Of a stretch of 64,000 bases of DNA, positions 28,240 through 38,700 are shown piece by piece. Position numbers and translations under genes: made by a program. Source of the stretch: Planctomycetota bacterium (GTDB taxonomy: Bacteria > Planctomycetota > B15-G4 > SIAN01). The stretch is from contig JANQQL010000018.1 in assembly GCA_028289345.1 (NCBI GenBank), positions 1 to 64,000 of the forward strand. Direction: 5' to 3'. The notes under the pieces were generated by a model. The model worked only from the letters and a program-made list of their open reading frames with translations. It did no database searches and was not told the origin of the DNA. Position 1 is the stretch's first letter; each line of letters opens with the position of its first letter.

Positions 28240-31055
28240 CCGATCGATCGATCACGGTGAACGGCCACCCATGGCAAGCCCAAGAGGGCGAGACCATTCT
28301 CGAGGTGGCGGCTCGCCACGGCGTCGAGATTCCGACTCTGTGTCACGACCCGCGCTTGAAACCAGCCGGCGCCTGTCGAACCTGCCTGGTGGAGATCGAC
28401 GGCTGGCGACGATTGGCGCCGGCCTGTGCCACTCCGGTCACGGAAGGGATGTCCATCGTCACCGAAAACGAGCGCATCGATCGACATCGAAAGACGTTGC
28501 TCGCGCTGTACATGACCGACCATCCGCAAAGCCGCGAAGAGTCGGAACGCGGCGCTCCGGACCAGCTGTTCGACATGGTCGCACGCTACCAAGCACCCTC
28601 CGACTGGGGGGTGCTCGAGAACAAACGCCAGGGCCGACCCGACGACCGCAACCCCTACATTCAATTCAACCCCGAAGCCTGCATCCTGTGCGCCCGCTGC
28701 ACCCGTTACTGCGACGAAGTGGAAAGCGTCAGCGCGATCACTTTGGCGCAGCGCGGATCCGAGACCACCATCGCCACGGTGGACGCGGAATCGTTGCTGG
28801 ACACGACTTGTGAGATGTGTGGCGGCTGCATCGACGTGTGCCCCACCGGAGCCATGGCCGAGAAGATCCCGCTGGTGCGAGGGGACAAACCGGAACGGGA
28901 GTTGGAGAAGGTTCGTACCACCTGCAACTACTGCGGCGTGGGTTGCCAGATGGACTTGAACGTCGATCCTGACGCCCGGGAAGGGCAGGGAAAGGTGGTC
29001 AAGGTCACTTCCCCGCCGGTGGGCACCACCACCAACGACGGCAACCTGTGCGTCAAGGGACGCTTCGCCTACGACTTCATCGATCACCCGGACCGACTGA
29101 CCCAGCCCCTGGTGCGTGGAGAGGACGGAGAACTCCACCCCACAACCTGGGACGATGCGTTGGCGAAGGCCGCCACCGGGTTGCGCGGCGTCACCGAACG
29201 CCATGGTCCCGACGCCCTGGGCTTCGTGAGTTCCTCGCGCTGCACCATGGAAGAAAACTTCCTGATGCAAAAACTGTCGCGGGCGGTGTTCCATACAAAC
29301 AACGTGCATCAGTGTGCCGCGACGTGACACGCCCCCACTGTGGCCGGTCTGGTCACCACCTTTGGCGCCGGAGCCATGACCAACTCCATCGGCGAGATCC
29401 GTGACGCCGACTTCCTGTTCGTCATCGGCAGCAACACCTCCGAAGCCCACCCCATCATCGCGATGGAAATGAAGCGCGCCGTCCACCGCGGCGCCACCAT
29501 GGTGGTCGCGGATCCACGAGCGGTGTGGATGACCACCCTCGCCCAAAAACACCTGCAGCTCCGACCGGGCACCGACGTATGGCTGTTGAACGCCATGGCC
29601 CACGTGATCATTGAAGAGGGCCTGGTCGACGAAGCGTTCATTCGAGAACACACGGAGAACTTCGAAGCCGTTCGCGAAGCCGTGCGCAAGTACACCCCGG
29701 AAGAAGCAGAGAAAGTCACCGACATCTCCGCAGAAGACATTCGCTGGGTGGCACATCGCTACGCAACCACCGAGAGGGCCGGCATCTATTACACTCTGGG
29801 AATCACCGAGCATTCCCATGGCACCGACAACGTCTACTGCCTGGCCAACCTGGTATTGATGACTGGGCACCTTGGCAAGCGGTCTGCTGGCATGAATCCC
29901 CTGCGCGGCCAGAACAACGTCCAAGGAGCCAACGACGCCGGCGCCACCCCGATCTTCTTGCCCGGCTATCAGCGTGTCGACGATGAAGAAGTGCGCCGCA
30001 AGTACGAGGAATCCTGGGGCGTGGCGCTGCCGCCCGAGCCCGGGATGAACCTGAACGTCATGATGAAGGCCGTCGGTAAGTCGATCCGCGGCATGTACGT
30101 CATGGGCGAAGACATCCTCTTGTCCGAACCCAACGTGAGCAAGCTCGAAGAGGGCATGAACAACGTCGACTTCCTGGTCATCCAGGAACCGTTCCTGAAC
30201 GAGACGGCGCGCTACGCAGACGTGGTGTTCCCATCGGCGGTGTTTGCCGAAAAAGACGGGACCTTCACCAACTCGGAGCGGCGGGTTCAACTGGTTCGCA
30301 AGGCGGTGGAGCCGCCAGGAGAAGCGCGCGCCGACTGGGAGATTTTGGTGTCCCTCGCGAATGCGTGCGGCGCCTCATGGGATTACCCGAACTCCGCCAG
30401 CGTGTACGACGAACTCGCCAAGGACGCCCCGCGTTTCGCCGGCATCAGCCATGAACGCATCGAAGAGTCGGCCGAGGGGCCCAAGTCGGGATTGCAGTGG
30501 CCGTGTCCCGACCCGAATCATTCAGGGACCGAGTTCCTCCACGAAGGTGGCGTGCTGCGCGGCAAGGGGCTGTTCTCCGCCGTGGAGTATCGGCCATCCG
30601 AAGAGCTCCCCGACCAGGAGTACGCCCTGTTGCTCTCGACCGGGCGCACGCTCTATCACTACAACGCCGCCACCCAAACCCGCCGCGAAAGTGGGCTCGT
30701 AGCGAAGCAGTCCGACCCCTTCGTGGAGATCCACCCCAAGGACGCCGGCAAACGCGGCATCGCCAGCGGGGACTTGGTCGAGGTCTGCACTCGCCGCGGC
30801 AAGGTCCACGCCCGCGCCATCCTGTCCCGACAAGTGCGTCGCGGCTGCCTGTGGATGCCGCTCCACTTCCACGAAGCGCGCGCCAACCTGCTCACCAACG
30901 ACGCTGGCGACCCGATCACCCAGACCGCGGAGTACAAAGTCTGCGCGGCGGAGGTGCGTTCCGTGGAAAAGGACGGAGCCGAGCAACGGTACCCAGGCAG
31001 CTACTATGCGATGAACGGGCCGGGACCGGGCGCGGGTGGAGAGCGCCGGTCCTGA
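28236..31055 (+). CDS. Selenocysteine-containing formate dehydrogenase catalytic subunit (TGA at 29325 read as Sec)
   Basis: Molybdenum or tungsten bis-MGD enzyme oxidising formate to CO2. One 939-residue chain if TGA 29325-29327 is read as selenocysteine 364. Order: N-terminal [2Fe-2S] (Cys36, 47, 50, 64); two [4Fe-4S] sites (149/152/155/159 and 192/195/198/202); Mo-domain cluster (230/233/237/272); then NNVHQCAAT-U-HAPTVAGL, aligning with E. coli FdhF NNVDCCARV-U-HGPSVAGL. After the TGA the same frame continues with family sequence (GMNPLRGQNNVQGANDAG) to a C-terminal molybdopterin-dinucleotide domain. Residues 85-110, where NuoG-like relatives carry a His/Cys [4Fe-4S] site, have no Cys. 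A SECIS-like hairpin follows the TGA, and selC is at 59.8 kb. Confidence 0.94.
29328..29356 (+). promoter_or_regulatory. Bacterial SECIS element
   Basis: Directly downstream of the in-frame TGA. GTGGCC (29340-29345) and GGTCAC (29351-29356) form a 6-bp stem with one G-U pair around the loop GGTCT (29346-29350). The loop and the 18 bases between the TGA and the loop match, by my recollection of it, the E. coli fdhF SECIS, which also presents GGUCU to SelB. Because the hairpin lies within the coding region it is also translated (VAGLVT). Confidence 0.88.
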
Positions 31056-31100
31056 GCGGTTCGCGTGCCGCCAAGAACGACGGTGTCGCGTCGGGCCCCT

Positions 31101-32588
31101 CTAGTCTGACTCCGTGGCGACACCTCGATGATGATGGTCAGGAACCACGAGCACCGTCTCCGGGTTGGAGACTCCCCATCGCCCATCGGGAAGAAAGCCC
31201 GCTGCACAGAAGGTCAGCGTCGCCCCTCGCAACTCGGAGGGAACTCGCCATCTCGTTTCCATTTCCCCATTGCCATCAAATCGATCGGCATGGATCACTT
31301 CATTCCAGGGGATCCCGGAAACATCGGTCAGCGTAATGACGGCGTCCGAGCAGCGCTCACCGCCGCACAATCGGATTGTGTTCAGCTCTCCAGCCACCAC
31401 TTCTTGATCATTGAATGAGGTCAGGACCTCCAACCCGAGTTCGTAGTGAGGGTAGAAAAACACGGCCAGGCCGTAGGGTCGTTCACTTTGGTTCCCGGCT
31501 AACGTCCAGTGATCGTTCATGGCCAGGGTGGCGCCCAGATTGGTGGACGGAAACTCGTTGCGGTGTACGTACTCCAAACTGCGATGCCATTCCGACTCGA
31601 ATCGCTGAAACAACACCACCTTTCCAGGTTCGCGACTGTCTCCTCCCGCGTCCTCCACCACCAGCCGGTCGCCCAGGATCGCCATGTCTCCGGGACTTCG
31701 AAAATTCAAAGTTTGATCTTCGATCCATTGTCCGTCCTCGAGCCGATACAGATGCAGCCGATTGGATCCCTGAACGACCAACGTGGAGCCATCGCAGGCG
31801 ATGCGATCGCCGGCCTCAGGAATCCTCTGGACCTCGACCCAGTTCGAACCGTCGTGACGATAGAACTCCAGATCGGTTGCGCTCACGATCAGGTCCTTTC
31901 CCTGAACGTGATGCGAGTAAAACGACCCGGAAAATCTCGCCTCCTGGATCCACGAATGACCAACCTGCCGAAATGCATGGGTCACATGGGATCGAAAGCC
32001 CGACGTGGGGTCGAATCCGCTGACGGCAAGAACCTTGCCGTCGAGAGCGACCTTCATTCCAAAGTACTCGTCGGGAACTTGGCCCCGGGGAACGACCCGT
32101 TGCTCCTCAACCCATTCGTTGCCGTCCCGACGAAACACAAAGACAGCGCCTTGATTCGACGACCCATTCCGTGGCGCGGACACTGCGATTCTGTGGCCAT
32201 CCGTGGCAACATCCCCGCCAAAGTGCTGGCGAGGGGCACCGTCCGTCGGAACAAGCTTCTGTTCGAAGTGCCAAGAGCTTCCCCGGAGCCGATAGACATA
32301 GACCGCTCCATCGAGATCCTTGAGCCGGGCTCCGACGACCGCGACGTCCCCCGACATGGCAACGCTGTTTCCGAAACCGGAGTCCTCTCCACTCCCTTCG
32401 TCTAGGTCAAAGCGCTGGGACTCCACGACCCCACAGAAGTCAACGAATGCCCCGCCACAGGGGCCCGCGCTTTCCTGCCCCGCCGCTTGGGCGCCCGCCG
32501 AAGGGCTTGCCATCAACAAGATCACCGGAATGAGAATGTCACCCAAGCACCCATTCCTGGCGATGAAACCCCGTCCACAATCCGCCAT
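31101..32588 (-). CDS. Secreted FG-GAP-type beta-propeller protein
   Basis: 495 residues with a signal peptide (ILIPVILLMASPSAGAQA). Repeats about 50-60 residues long carry the FG-GAP-like pattern FGxxVAxxGxxxAVxA (FGNSVAMSGDVAVVGA; FGGDVATDGHRIAVSA; FGMKVALDGKVLAVSG), each followed by GAVYVYR or similar, as in integrin-alpha propellers. The last 110 residues are a separate beta domain with a Cys pair (RLCGGERCSDAVITL). It probably binds ligands outside the cytoplasm; no catalytic motif. Start at ATG 32588 with GAGGGGG upstream; the longer in-frame extension is not convincing. Convergent with the formate dehydrogenase genes. Confidence 0.85.
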   Translation of the reverse strand: MADCGRGFIARNGCLGDILIPVILLMASPSAGAQAAGQESAGPCGGAFVDFCGVVESQRFDLDEGSGEDSGFGNSVAMSGDVAVVGARLKDLDGAVYVYRLRGSSWHFEQKLVPTDGAPRQHFGGDVATDGHRIAVSAPRNGSSNQGAVFVFRRDGNEWVEEQRVVPRGQVPDEYFGMKVALDGKVLAVSGFDPTSGFRSHVTHAFRQVGHSWIQEARFSGSFYSHHVQGKDLIVSATDLEFYRHDGSNWVEVQRIPEAGDRIACDGSTLVVQGSNRLHLYRLEDGQWIEDQTLNFRSPGDMAILGDRLVVEDAGGDSREPGKVVLFQRFESEWHRSLEYVHRNEFPSTNLGATLAMNDHWTLAGNQSERPYGLAVFFYPHYELGLEVLTSFNDQEVVAGELNTIRLCGGERCSDAVITLTDVSGIPWNEVIHADRFDGNGEMETRWRVPSELRGATLTFCAAGFLPDGRWGVSNPETVLVVPDHHHRGVATESD

Positions 32589-32752
32589 TGGACTGCCCCC
32601 TCTTGACACAGCGAACAAGCGAGATCTGACAATTCCACGCCAATGAACGCCAATGATGGTAACCGCAAGACCATCCCCCATTCCACGAAGACCACAGTGG
32701 GTCCAAGACGCGCTCGTGATCACGGAACAGTACCCGGACTCCAGCGAATGCC

Positions 32753-34159
32753 TCAATGATCTCCCACGTAACCCAACGCCTCCAGCTGCTGGGAATGCTC
32801 GCTCCCCAGATCCAGCTCCGAGGAAGTGGCGGGCGTCTTGCGGTAGGCCTCTTCCATGTAGGGATCGAGCAGCTCGCGGAGGCTTGACACCACGTCGGGA
32901 AGCTCATCGACGAGGTTTCGGGTTTCGCCCGGATCGTCGAGGAAGTCGTACAGCTCGTAGACGTGGCCGCCGCGTTCCTGGGCCAGACCAGGATCGCCGA
33001 AACGAATGAGCTTGTGGCGGCCCTGCGTGACGGAAATGGTGAACTGGTCGCGGTAGCCGGATTCGGCAAACACGGGTCGCTTCGTGAGGCTTGCTCCGGC
33101 CCCGTCGAGGAACGGGAGCACGGAGCGACCCTCGAACTGCCAGCCGGGGTCGAGGCCCAGGACGTCGAGCAACGTGGGCACAAGGTCGAGCAGTCCCACA
33201 GGAGACTCCACCCGTTTCCCGGCCCCTTCAGGAAGCGCCAGGAGCCACGGCACCCGCTGGCACGCGTTGTAAGGGTAGGTTCCGTGCTGAAAGTAGTAAT
33301 CGTGGTCGCCGAGACTTTCCCCGTGGTCGGAGGTGAAGACCACCACCGTGTTTCTCAACTTCTCCTGTGCCTCCATCCAATCGAGGAACTTGCCGAACTC
33401 GTCATCGAAAAAGCGGATCTCGGCGTCGTAGCGAACCACGTAGTCGCGCACTTGGTCGAACCCCTCGAGATACGCGGCGGGTTCGATCTCACCGAAGGCT
33501 CGAGGAGTCTTGTTCCCACCGAGCACCCCCGGATCCAGAGGCACGGGAGGTCGCGTGTCGGCCCGGTACACCTCGTCGCCGTCGAACTCGGCGATGAATC
33601 GGTCCGGTGGGTCGTACAACGCGTGGGGTTCCATGAAGTGCACCCAGAGGAACCACGGCTCTTGCAGTCGCCGTTTCAGCAGCATCTTCTGAGTGAAGCG
33701 AATCACCCGATCCGCATCCAAAGAGGGGGAGGCGAATGCCTCGCCGTACTCGTCGAACCCTTGGTCGTAGTTCAACAGGCGGGAGAGACTCGGGTTGGTC
33801 ACCATGGCTCGGGTGTCGTAGCCGGCGTCCTGCAGGATCTCCGCCAGATAGTCGTACTCCGGGGGAATGGGAATCTTGCCGGTCTTCCGCATGACACCGC
33901 TGGTCGAGCCGTAAGTGCTGCTCATGAGCGAGCACACGCTGGGCCCGGTCTTGGGCCACTGCACCAGCGCTTGCTCGAACAACACCGAGCGCTGCGCCAG
34001 CTCATCCAGCCTTGGCGAGGTGTTGCGGCCGTAGCCGTAGCAGCCGAGATGATCGGCGCGCAAAGTGTCGACGGTCACCAACAACACGTTCGGCGGCGGA
34101 GCCTCGCTTCCACAAGCGACCACGCAAGACAACCACCAAACCCACCACTTTCGAGTCAT
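32753..34159 (-). CDS. Sulfatase-fold lipoprotein with Thr at the nucleophile site
   Basis: 468 residues, lipoprotein signal ending CVVACGS. Alkaline-phosphatase/sulfatase fold: metal Asp in NVLLVTVDTLRADHLGCYGYGR, C-terminal metal site FTSDHGESLGDHD, and FMEPHALYDPPDRF. The catalytic region reads WPKTGPSVCSLMSS: Thr stands where sulfatases have Cys/Ser (C-x-P-x-R), and the Arg is missing. Phosphoethanolamine and glycerol-phosphate transferases of this superfamily use Thr, so a phospho-transfer or phosphatase role is possible; this is inference. The tail LEALGYVGD recurs in the other three. A TolB-like gene lies 22 bp upstream on the same strand. Confidence 0.88.
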   Translation of the reverse strand: MTRKWWVWWLSCVVACGSEAPPPNVLLVTVDTLRADHLGCYGYGRNTSPRLDELAQRSVLFEQALVQWPKTGPSVCSLMSSTYGSTSGVMRKTGKIPIPPEYDYLAEILQDAGYDTRAMVTNPSLSRLLNYDQGFDEYGEAFASPSLDADRVIRFTQKMLLKRRLQEPWFLWVHFMEPHALYDPPDRFIAEFDGDEVYRADTRPPVPLDPGVLGGNKTPRAFGEIEPAAYLEGFDQVRDYVVRYDAEIRFFDDEFGKFLDWMEAQEKLRNTVVVFTSDHGESLGDHDYYFQHGTYPYNACQRVPWLLALPEGAGKRVESPVGLLDLVPTLLDVLGLDPGWQFEGRSVLPFLDGAGASLTKRPVFAESGYRDQFTISVTQGRHKLIRFGDPGLAQERGGHVYELYDFLDDPGETRNLVDELPDVVSSLRELLDPYMEEAYRKTPATSSELDLGSEHSQQLEALGYVGDH

Positions 34160-34181
34160 CGACTTCCTGCGTCGCTTCCGT

Positions 34182-35561
34182 TCATCCGTCGGTTTGCTGG
34201 CGGAACAACGTCATGGCGCGAGCCATCTCTTCCTGACTCGCCACCTCACGCACTTTGTGGGTCTTGGGGTTGTAGACCTCGAGCTGATGGGTTTCCCGGT
34301 CGTAGAGGTAGATCAAGCCGGAATCCGGGTCCTTGACCTGCAATCGTTCCGGGCGGGCGTCCTTTTCTTCTGCCGGCGGAGCGGTCGACTCATCCGTTTC
34401 GTCGAGCGGCATCACGAAGTTCGCCAGCCAGACTTGAGAGGAACCTTTCGGTCCTCGCTGGCAGGTCCACATCATCAGGGATCCATCGGCGTTGAACACC
34501 GGGAGTCCGTCGAAGCGATCCGCATGGGTGACGCGACGGCGGCGGGTCCCGTAGCGGGTGGGACGGTCCTCGCCTCCGGCATCGGCGTCGATCAGGAAGA
34601 CTTCGTAGTTCTCGTGCCCCATTTCGGAAGTGGTGTACACCAGGTGCCGCCCGTCGGGATGCCAGTACGGGGCCCAATTCACGTGAACATTGTCGGTGAG
34701 CTGAAACTCTCGCTGAACGCCGAGGATCTTGCCACCTTTGTCATGGGCAAGCTCGGCGATGAAGATCTGCAGCAGATCATCGCCGCGGCGATCAGATCGG
34801 TAGCAGATCCGTTTGCCTTCGGGCGAGAAGAACGGACCGCCGTCGTAGCCCGCGCTACGGGTGGCCGGCACTCGCTCGCCTGACTCGAAATCGAGAATGA
34901 ACAGGTCTCCCCCACTGGTTCCTTCATCCACCAGATGCTCGCAGAAGACCATGGAACCCCCATCCCCACTGATGACACACTCGGCCAGGTAGGCGTTCGG
35001 GTTTTCCAGAATCGGAGTGAGGGTTTCGGCCGTGCCGTCGGCCTTGGCCAGTTCACAGCGAACGATGTTCATTTCCTGCGGGAACTGCCAGACGTAGCGA
35101 CTGGATCCGCGCTGGTATCCGGCTTTCTCGGGACGGCTCGGGGGAATCACCGTGGATCCGAAGATCACCACTCCCGGCTCCGTGGGATGGAACCAGCCGC
35201 AGGTGTTGGACGAACCCGGTGGACTCAGCCGTTGGATTCCATCGATGCCAGTCACTCGACCACTCTCCCGGACCAGGTCGGCGACGTACATCTGATAGAA
35301 CTTCTCTTCGTCCCCTGGGTCCTCGGTCACCTCGATGGCCTGAAAGATGATCTGGCGGCCGTCCGGCGAGAAGTAGCACTCACCAGCCTTGTAGAACATC
35401 GCTTCCGATGTCAGGGGTACATGGTTTTGCAGAATCCCCTGTTCCGCTTCCCGCCACCTCGGCGCGGTTTGATCCGCGTCCCGGGCGAGGAGTGACCCTC
35501 CCGACGCGATCAACCAAAGCGCGGAAACGGCAACAGACCAGCGGCGCACGAACCGAATCAT
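34182..35561 (-). CDS. Exported TolB/PD40-like beta-propeller protein
   Basis: 459 residues with a signal peptide (AVSALWLIASGGSLLA). WD40-like beta-propeller (PD40) units are visible as FSPDGRQIIFQ, SPEGKRICYRSDR, HPDGRHLVYTTSE and NADGSLMMWTCQR. A charged C-terminal tail follows from about residue 400. Such propellers often bind proteins or glycans in the periplasm. It lies 22 bp upstream of the sulfatase-fold gene, so they are probably co-transcribed, and it is divergent from the large DUF3604 gene. Confidence 0.85.
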   Translation of the reverse strand: MIRFVRRWSVAVSALWLIASGGSLLARDADQTAPRWREAEQGILQNHVPLTSEAMFYKAGECYFSPDGRQIIFQAIEVTEDPGDEEKFYQMYVADLVRESGRVTGIDGIQRLSPPGSSNTCGWFHPTEPGVVIFGSTVIPPSRPEKAGYQRGSSRYVWQFPQEMNIVRCELAKADGTAETLTPILENPNAYLAECVISGDGGSMVFCEHLVDEGTSGGDLFILDFESGERVPATRSAGYDGGPFFSPEGKRICYRSDRRGDDLLQIFIAELAHDKGGKILGVQREFQLTDNVHVNWAPYWHPDGRHLVYTTSEMGHENYEVFLIDADAGGEDRPTRYGTRRRRVTHADRFDGLPVFNADGSLMMWTCQRGPKGSSQVWLANFVMPLDETDESTAPPAEEKDARPERLQVKDPDSGLIYLYDRETHQLEVYNPKTHKVREVASQEEMARAMTLFRQQTDG

Positions 35562-35726
35562 GAGAAAGGTCCCTGATGGGAGAAACTCGGAGCCCGTCGG
35601 GGTTCCTTCCCGTCCCGGTTTCCGAAGGCCGAGGATGATACCGCCGCTGCCCGATGGACCTCAGGACCCAATGCGTATGCTGGCCGTGATGAGCCGATGG
35701 ATTCGAATCGCCCCATGAGGAGACGG

Positions 35727-38700
35727 ATGACGCAGGAGGCTGCCGCGGAACTCCGATTGAGTCGCGCTCGCCCCGTGGTCCTGCTCATGGTCCCGTTGCT
35801 GCTGGCTGCCGGCCTGTTCCTGGGGGGCGGGAATTCCCAGGAGGCGGAGGATCTTGCCGAGGGACGCTGGAAGGAAACTCGACCGCGCGACTCGTACCCC
35901 GTCGTCGACTCCCTCAAGGTCTCGGTGGCGAACGGTGATTCGGAGCACCAGCCGACCGTGCTGGTTTCCGACCAGGGACAAGCCCTGGTGGCGTCCGTCG
36001 CCTACCGATTTGGACGCGGCGATGAAATCCTGATTCGCGAAGCGGGGCGACCGAACAGCGATCCGGTTTCCCTTCCCGGAACCGGACGGCAGATCCTCCG
36101 GCCCAGCGGTGCGTTTCGAACCGAAGGCGATGCCCAGTTGTTTTGGGCGGAACTGGAGGATGGAGTGGCATCGCTGCGAACTGCGATTCGATCCTCCCAA
36201 GGTTGGAGTGCCGCGCGTCCCCTCGCCACAGAACACGCCCCGGCCTTCAATCAGGTTGTCACCCGCGACAAGGAAGGGTCTCTGTGGCTGGCGTGGCAGG
36301 CCTACGCTTCCAAACCCGGACGACGCGGAGCGTTTCAGATCTTTCTCGGCCAAGTGACCGATCAGGGGCTCGAGGGACAAACCCGAGTCAACTCCATGGA
36401 CTCGCCCTGCTGGGATCCGGCAATCTGCACGACTGCCGAGGGCACCTTGCAGATTGCCTGGAGCCAGTTCGACGACGACCACTATCGTGTCCTCACCCGC
36501 AGCTTCGATCCCGACTCCCGGGATTTCTCCGCAGAACTCATGGTGAGTGAGCCCAGCGAGGCGGACGACATTCATCCCTCTGTCGCTGCCGGGCGAGAGG
36601 GCCAGGTCTGGTTCGCTTGGGACCGAATCGCCGATCCTCGCCGCGGTCGCTCGACTCGTCGACTGGAAGGGGCCGAGCGTCGCGGCCAGGAAACTTCCCT
36701 GCGGGTGGTTTGCTTGGCACAGGACAAGTTTTGGTTGCCCGCCGCGGATCGATCGGAACCGGGAGTTCTCGGTTCCGAAACGCTGTTTTCTTGGAGCGGT
36801 TCCCTGCCGCAAGTCGTGGTCGACTCTTCCGGCCGACTGCATGTGGTCTACCGTTTTCTCGATGAAGCCGGAGACCACGGAGCTCGCCACTCCTATCCAC
36901 TCCTCTGGCAAATCTATTCCTCCGACGGCTGGAGTGAACCACAAGTGCTTCGCGGCAGCGACGGGGGTCAAGAGCCTCCGGCGCTGGCCGAGTCCGAACA
37001 GGCTCTCTGGCTCGCGTGGCAAATCGACCATCGCCACGAAGCGGAGAAGACTTCTCTGAAACGCCGACCGGACAAGCCGCAGAAGAAGGCCTGGGAGGAG
37101 GAAGGCTGGTTCCTGACCGGCTCTCTGGGGCCCTCTGAAATTGCTCTTGCTAGTCGAGAGTGGAAACCGTCCGAAACGACAGCAACGCTGAAGACGATCC
37201 CGCGACCCGTTCCTGAGAAGAGCGCGGAAAGTGTCTCTCCCGCCTTGGACGAATCCGACCGCGCCGTTCTGAATGGCAACCGCCATCTTTCCGTCACCCA
37301 GGACGAGCAGACGTACTCGGTGTACTGGGGCGACCTCCACCGTCACTCTTCCGTGTCGAGGTGCCTGCACGGCATCGAACGCAATCCCTCCGACCGCTAC
37401 GCATTCGGCCGCGACGCCCACCACTTCGACTTCTTCGCCTTGACCGACCACTCCGGACACATGGATGCGTTCACCTGGTGGAACTTGAGCAAGCTTCTCG
37501 ACCTGTACCAAACGCCCACGTTCTGCACGCTGCAAGGCTATGAGTGGTCGACGCGGCTCTACGGTCACCAGAACGTGATCCTCAAAGGGCGCTTGGATAC
37601 CGTCGCCAGCTCGCAACACAAACTCGCCGATCAGCCCCAACGATTGTGGTGGCTCCTGCCGGAAGGCGAATCCTTGACCATTCCGCACCATTCGGCTCAT
37701 CCCCGGATGGGCTGGGATTGGCGGTTCTTCGATGAGAGTTTCGTGCGACTGGTCGAGGTGTTCCAGGCAGCCCGCGGCAACTACGAATTCGAAGGAGCCT
37801 TCCGCCAAGCCAAGTCGGCCACCCAAGTGGGCAGCTTCGTGCAGGACGGTCTCCAGCAAGGCCGCCACTTCGGTTTGATCGCTAGCAGTGACCACGGAAA
37901 TGGAGTGAGCTTCGCCGCGGTGTTGGCTGAGAGTTTGAGTCGCGAGTCAATCTTCGACGCCCTCTACGCGCGCCGGTGCTACGGAGCCACCGCCAAAGGC
38001 TTGCTGGTCGACTTTCGAGTCGATGGGCAGCTGATGGGCCAGGAGTTCTCGATCAATCAGGCACCGGATGTTTCTGTCCACGCCCGAGGCATGAAAGATC
38101 TCTCCGAGGTCGTGATCTTTCGCAACGGAGAGCCCTGCTGGAGCATTGGAAGAGATTCCCACGGAGATCCCTCTTCGACGACCGGGAGGACCGAAGAATC
38201 TCCCAAAAGCTCCGAAATCACCGCGCCGCAGCCCCTGACCCTCGAGTTCCTGTGGTGGGCTCGAGTCGAAACCAAATCCGACTGGAGCTACCAAATCCAA
38301 GTCGATCAAGGCAGGTTCTCACGGCTCGCCGACTCGCAACAAGGAGAGCGGCGCGACTTTGATCTGGTGGATGAAACGACCATTCGCGGCAGCAATTCTC
38401 AGGATTCCTCAGTGCGAGTCCCTCTGAAACGTTTCTTGGTCGAGGCCGACGACACAGCAGTGCTGAACCTCGAGGTGCAAGGCTTTCCCAAATCCACCAC
38501 CCTCGGTGCCTTGCGCCAGCGGCCCTTGCAAGTATTCGACGGCCCGTTGAAGTGGGTGCTTCGGGTGCGACCGGAAGGCAGAGATCGGAAGACCGCGGGC
38601 GAGTCCCTGGGAACTCGTGAGGTTCGCCACTCGTTTCGAGATGGGGAACTGCCCAAGGGCCGCTCTTGGTACTACGCACGCATCATTCAGACGGATGGGG

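Noticed and set aside
29325-29327. TGA in the formate dehydrogenase as a nonsense mutation or gene split
   Set aside because: It is exactly at the Sec position, is followed by a SECIS-like hairpin, the frame continues with conserved sequence, and selC is present.
28176-30290. 704-codon leftward open frame
   Set aside because: Antisense to the formate dehydrogenase; its protein is His/Val/Gly-rich shadow with no motif.
29340-31055. Separate gene starting at GTG 29340
   Set aside because: Its first bases form the SECIS stem, it has no ribosome site, and it lacks the N-terminal half of the Mo-domain.
35661-37895. 744-codon leftward open frame
   Set aside because: Antisense to the first DUF3604 gene; no domain or signal.
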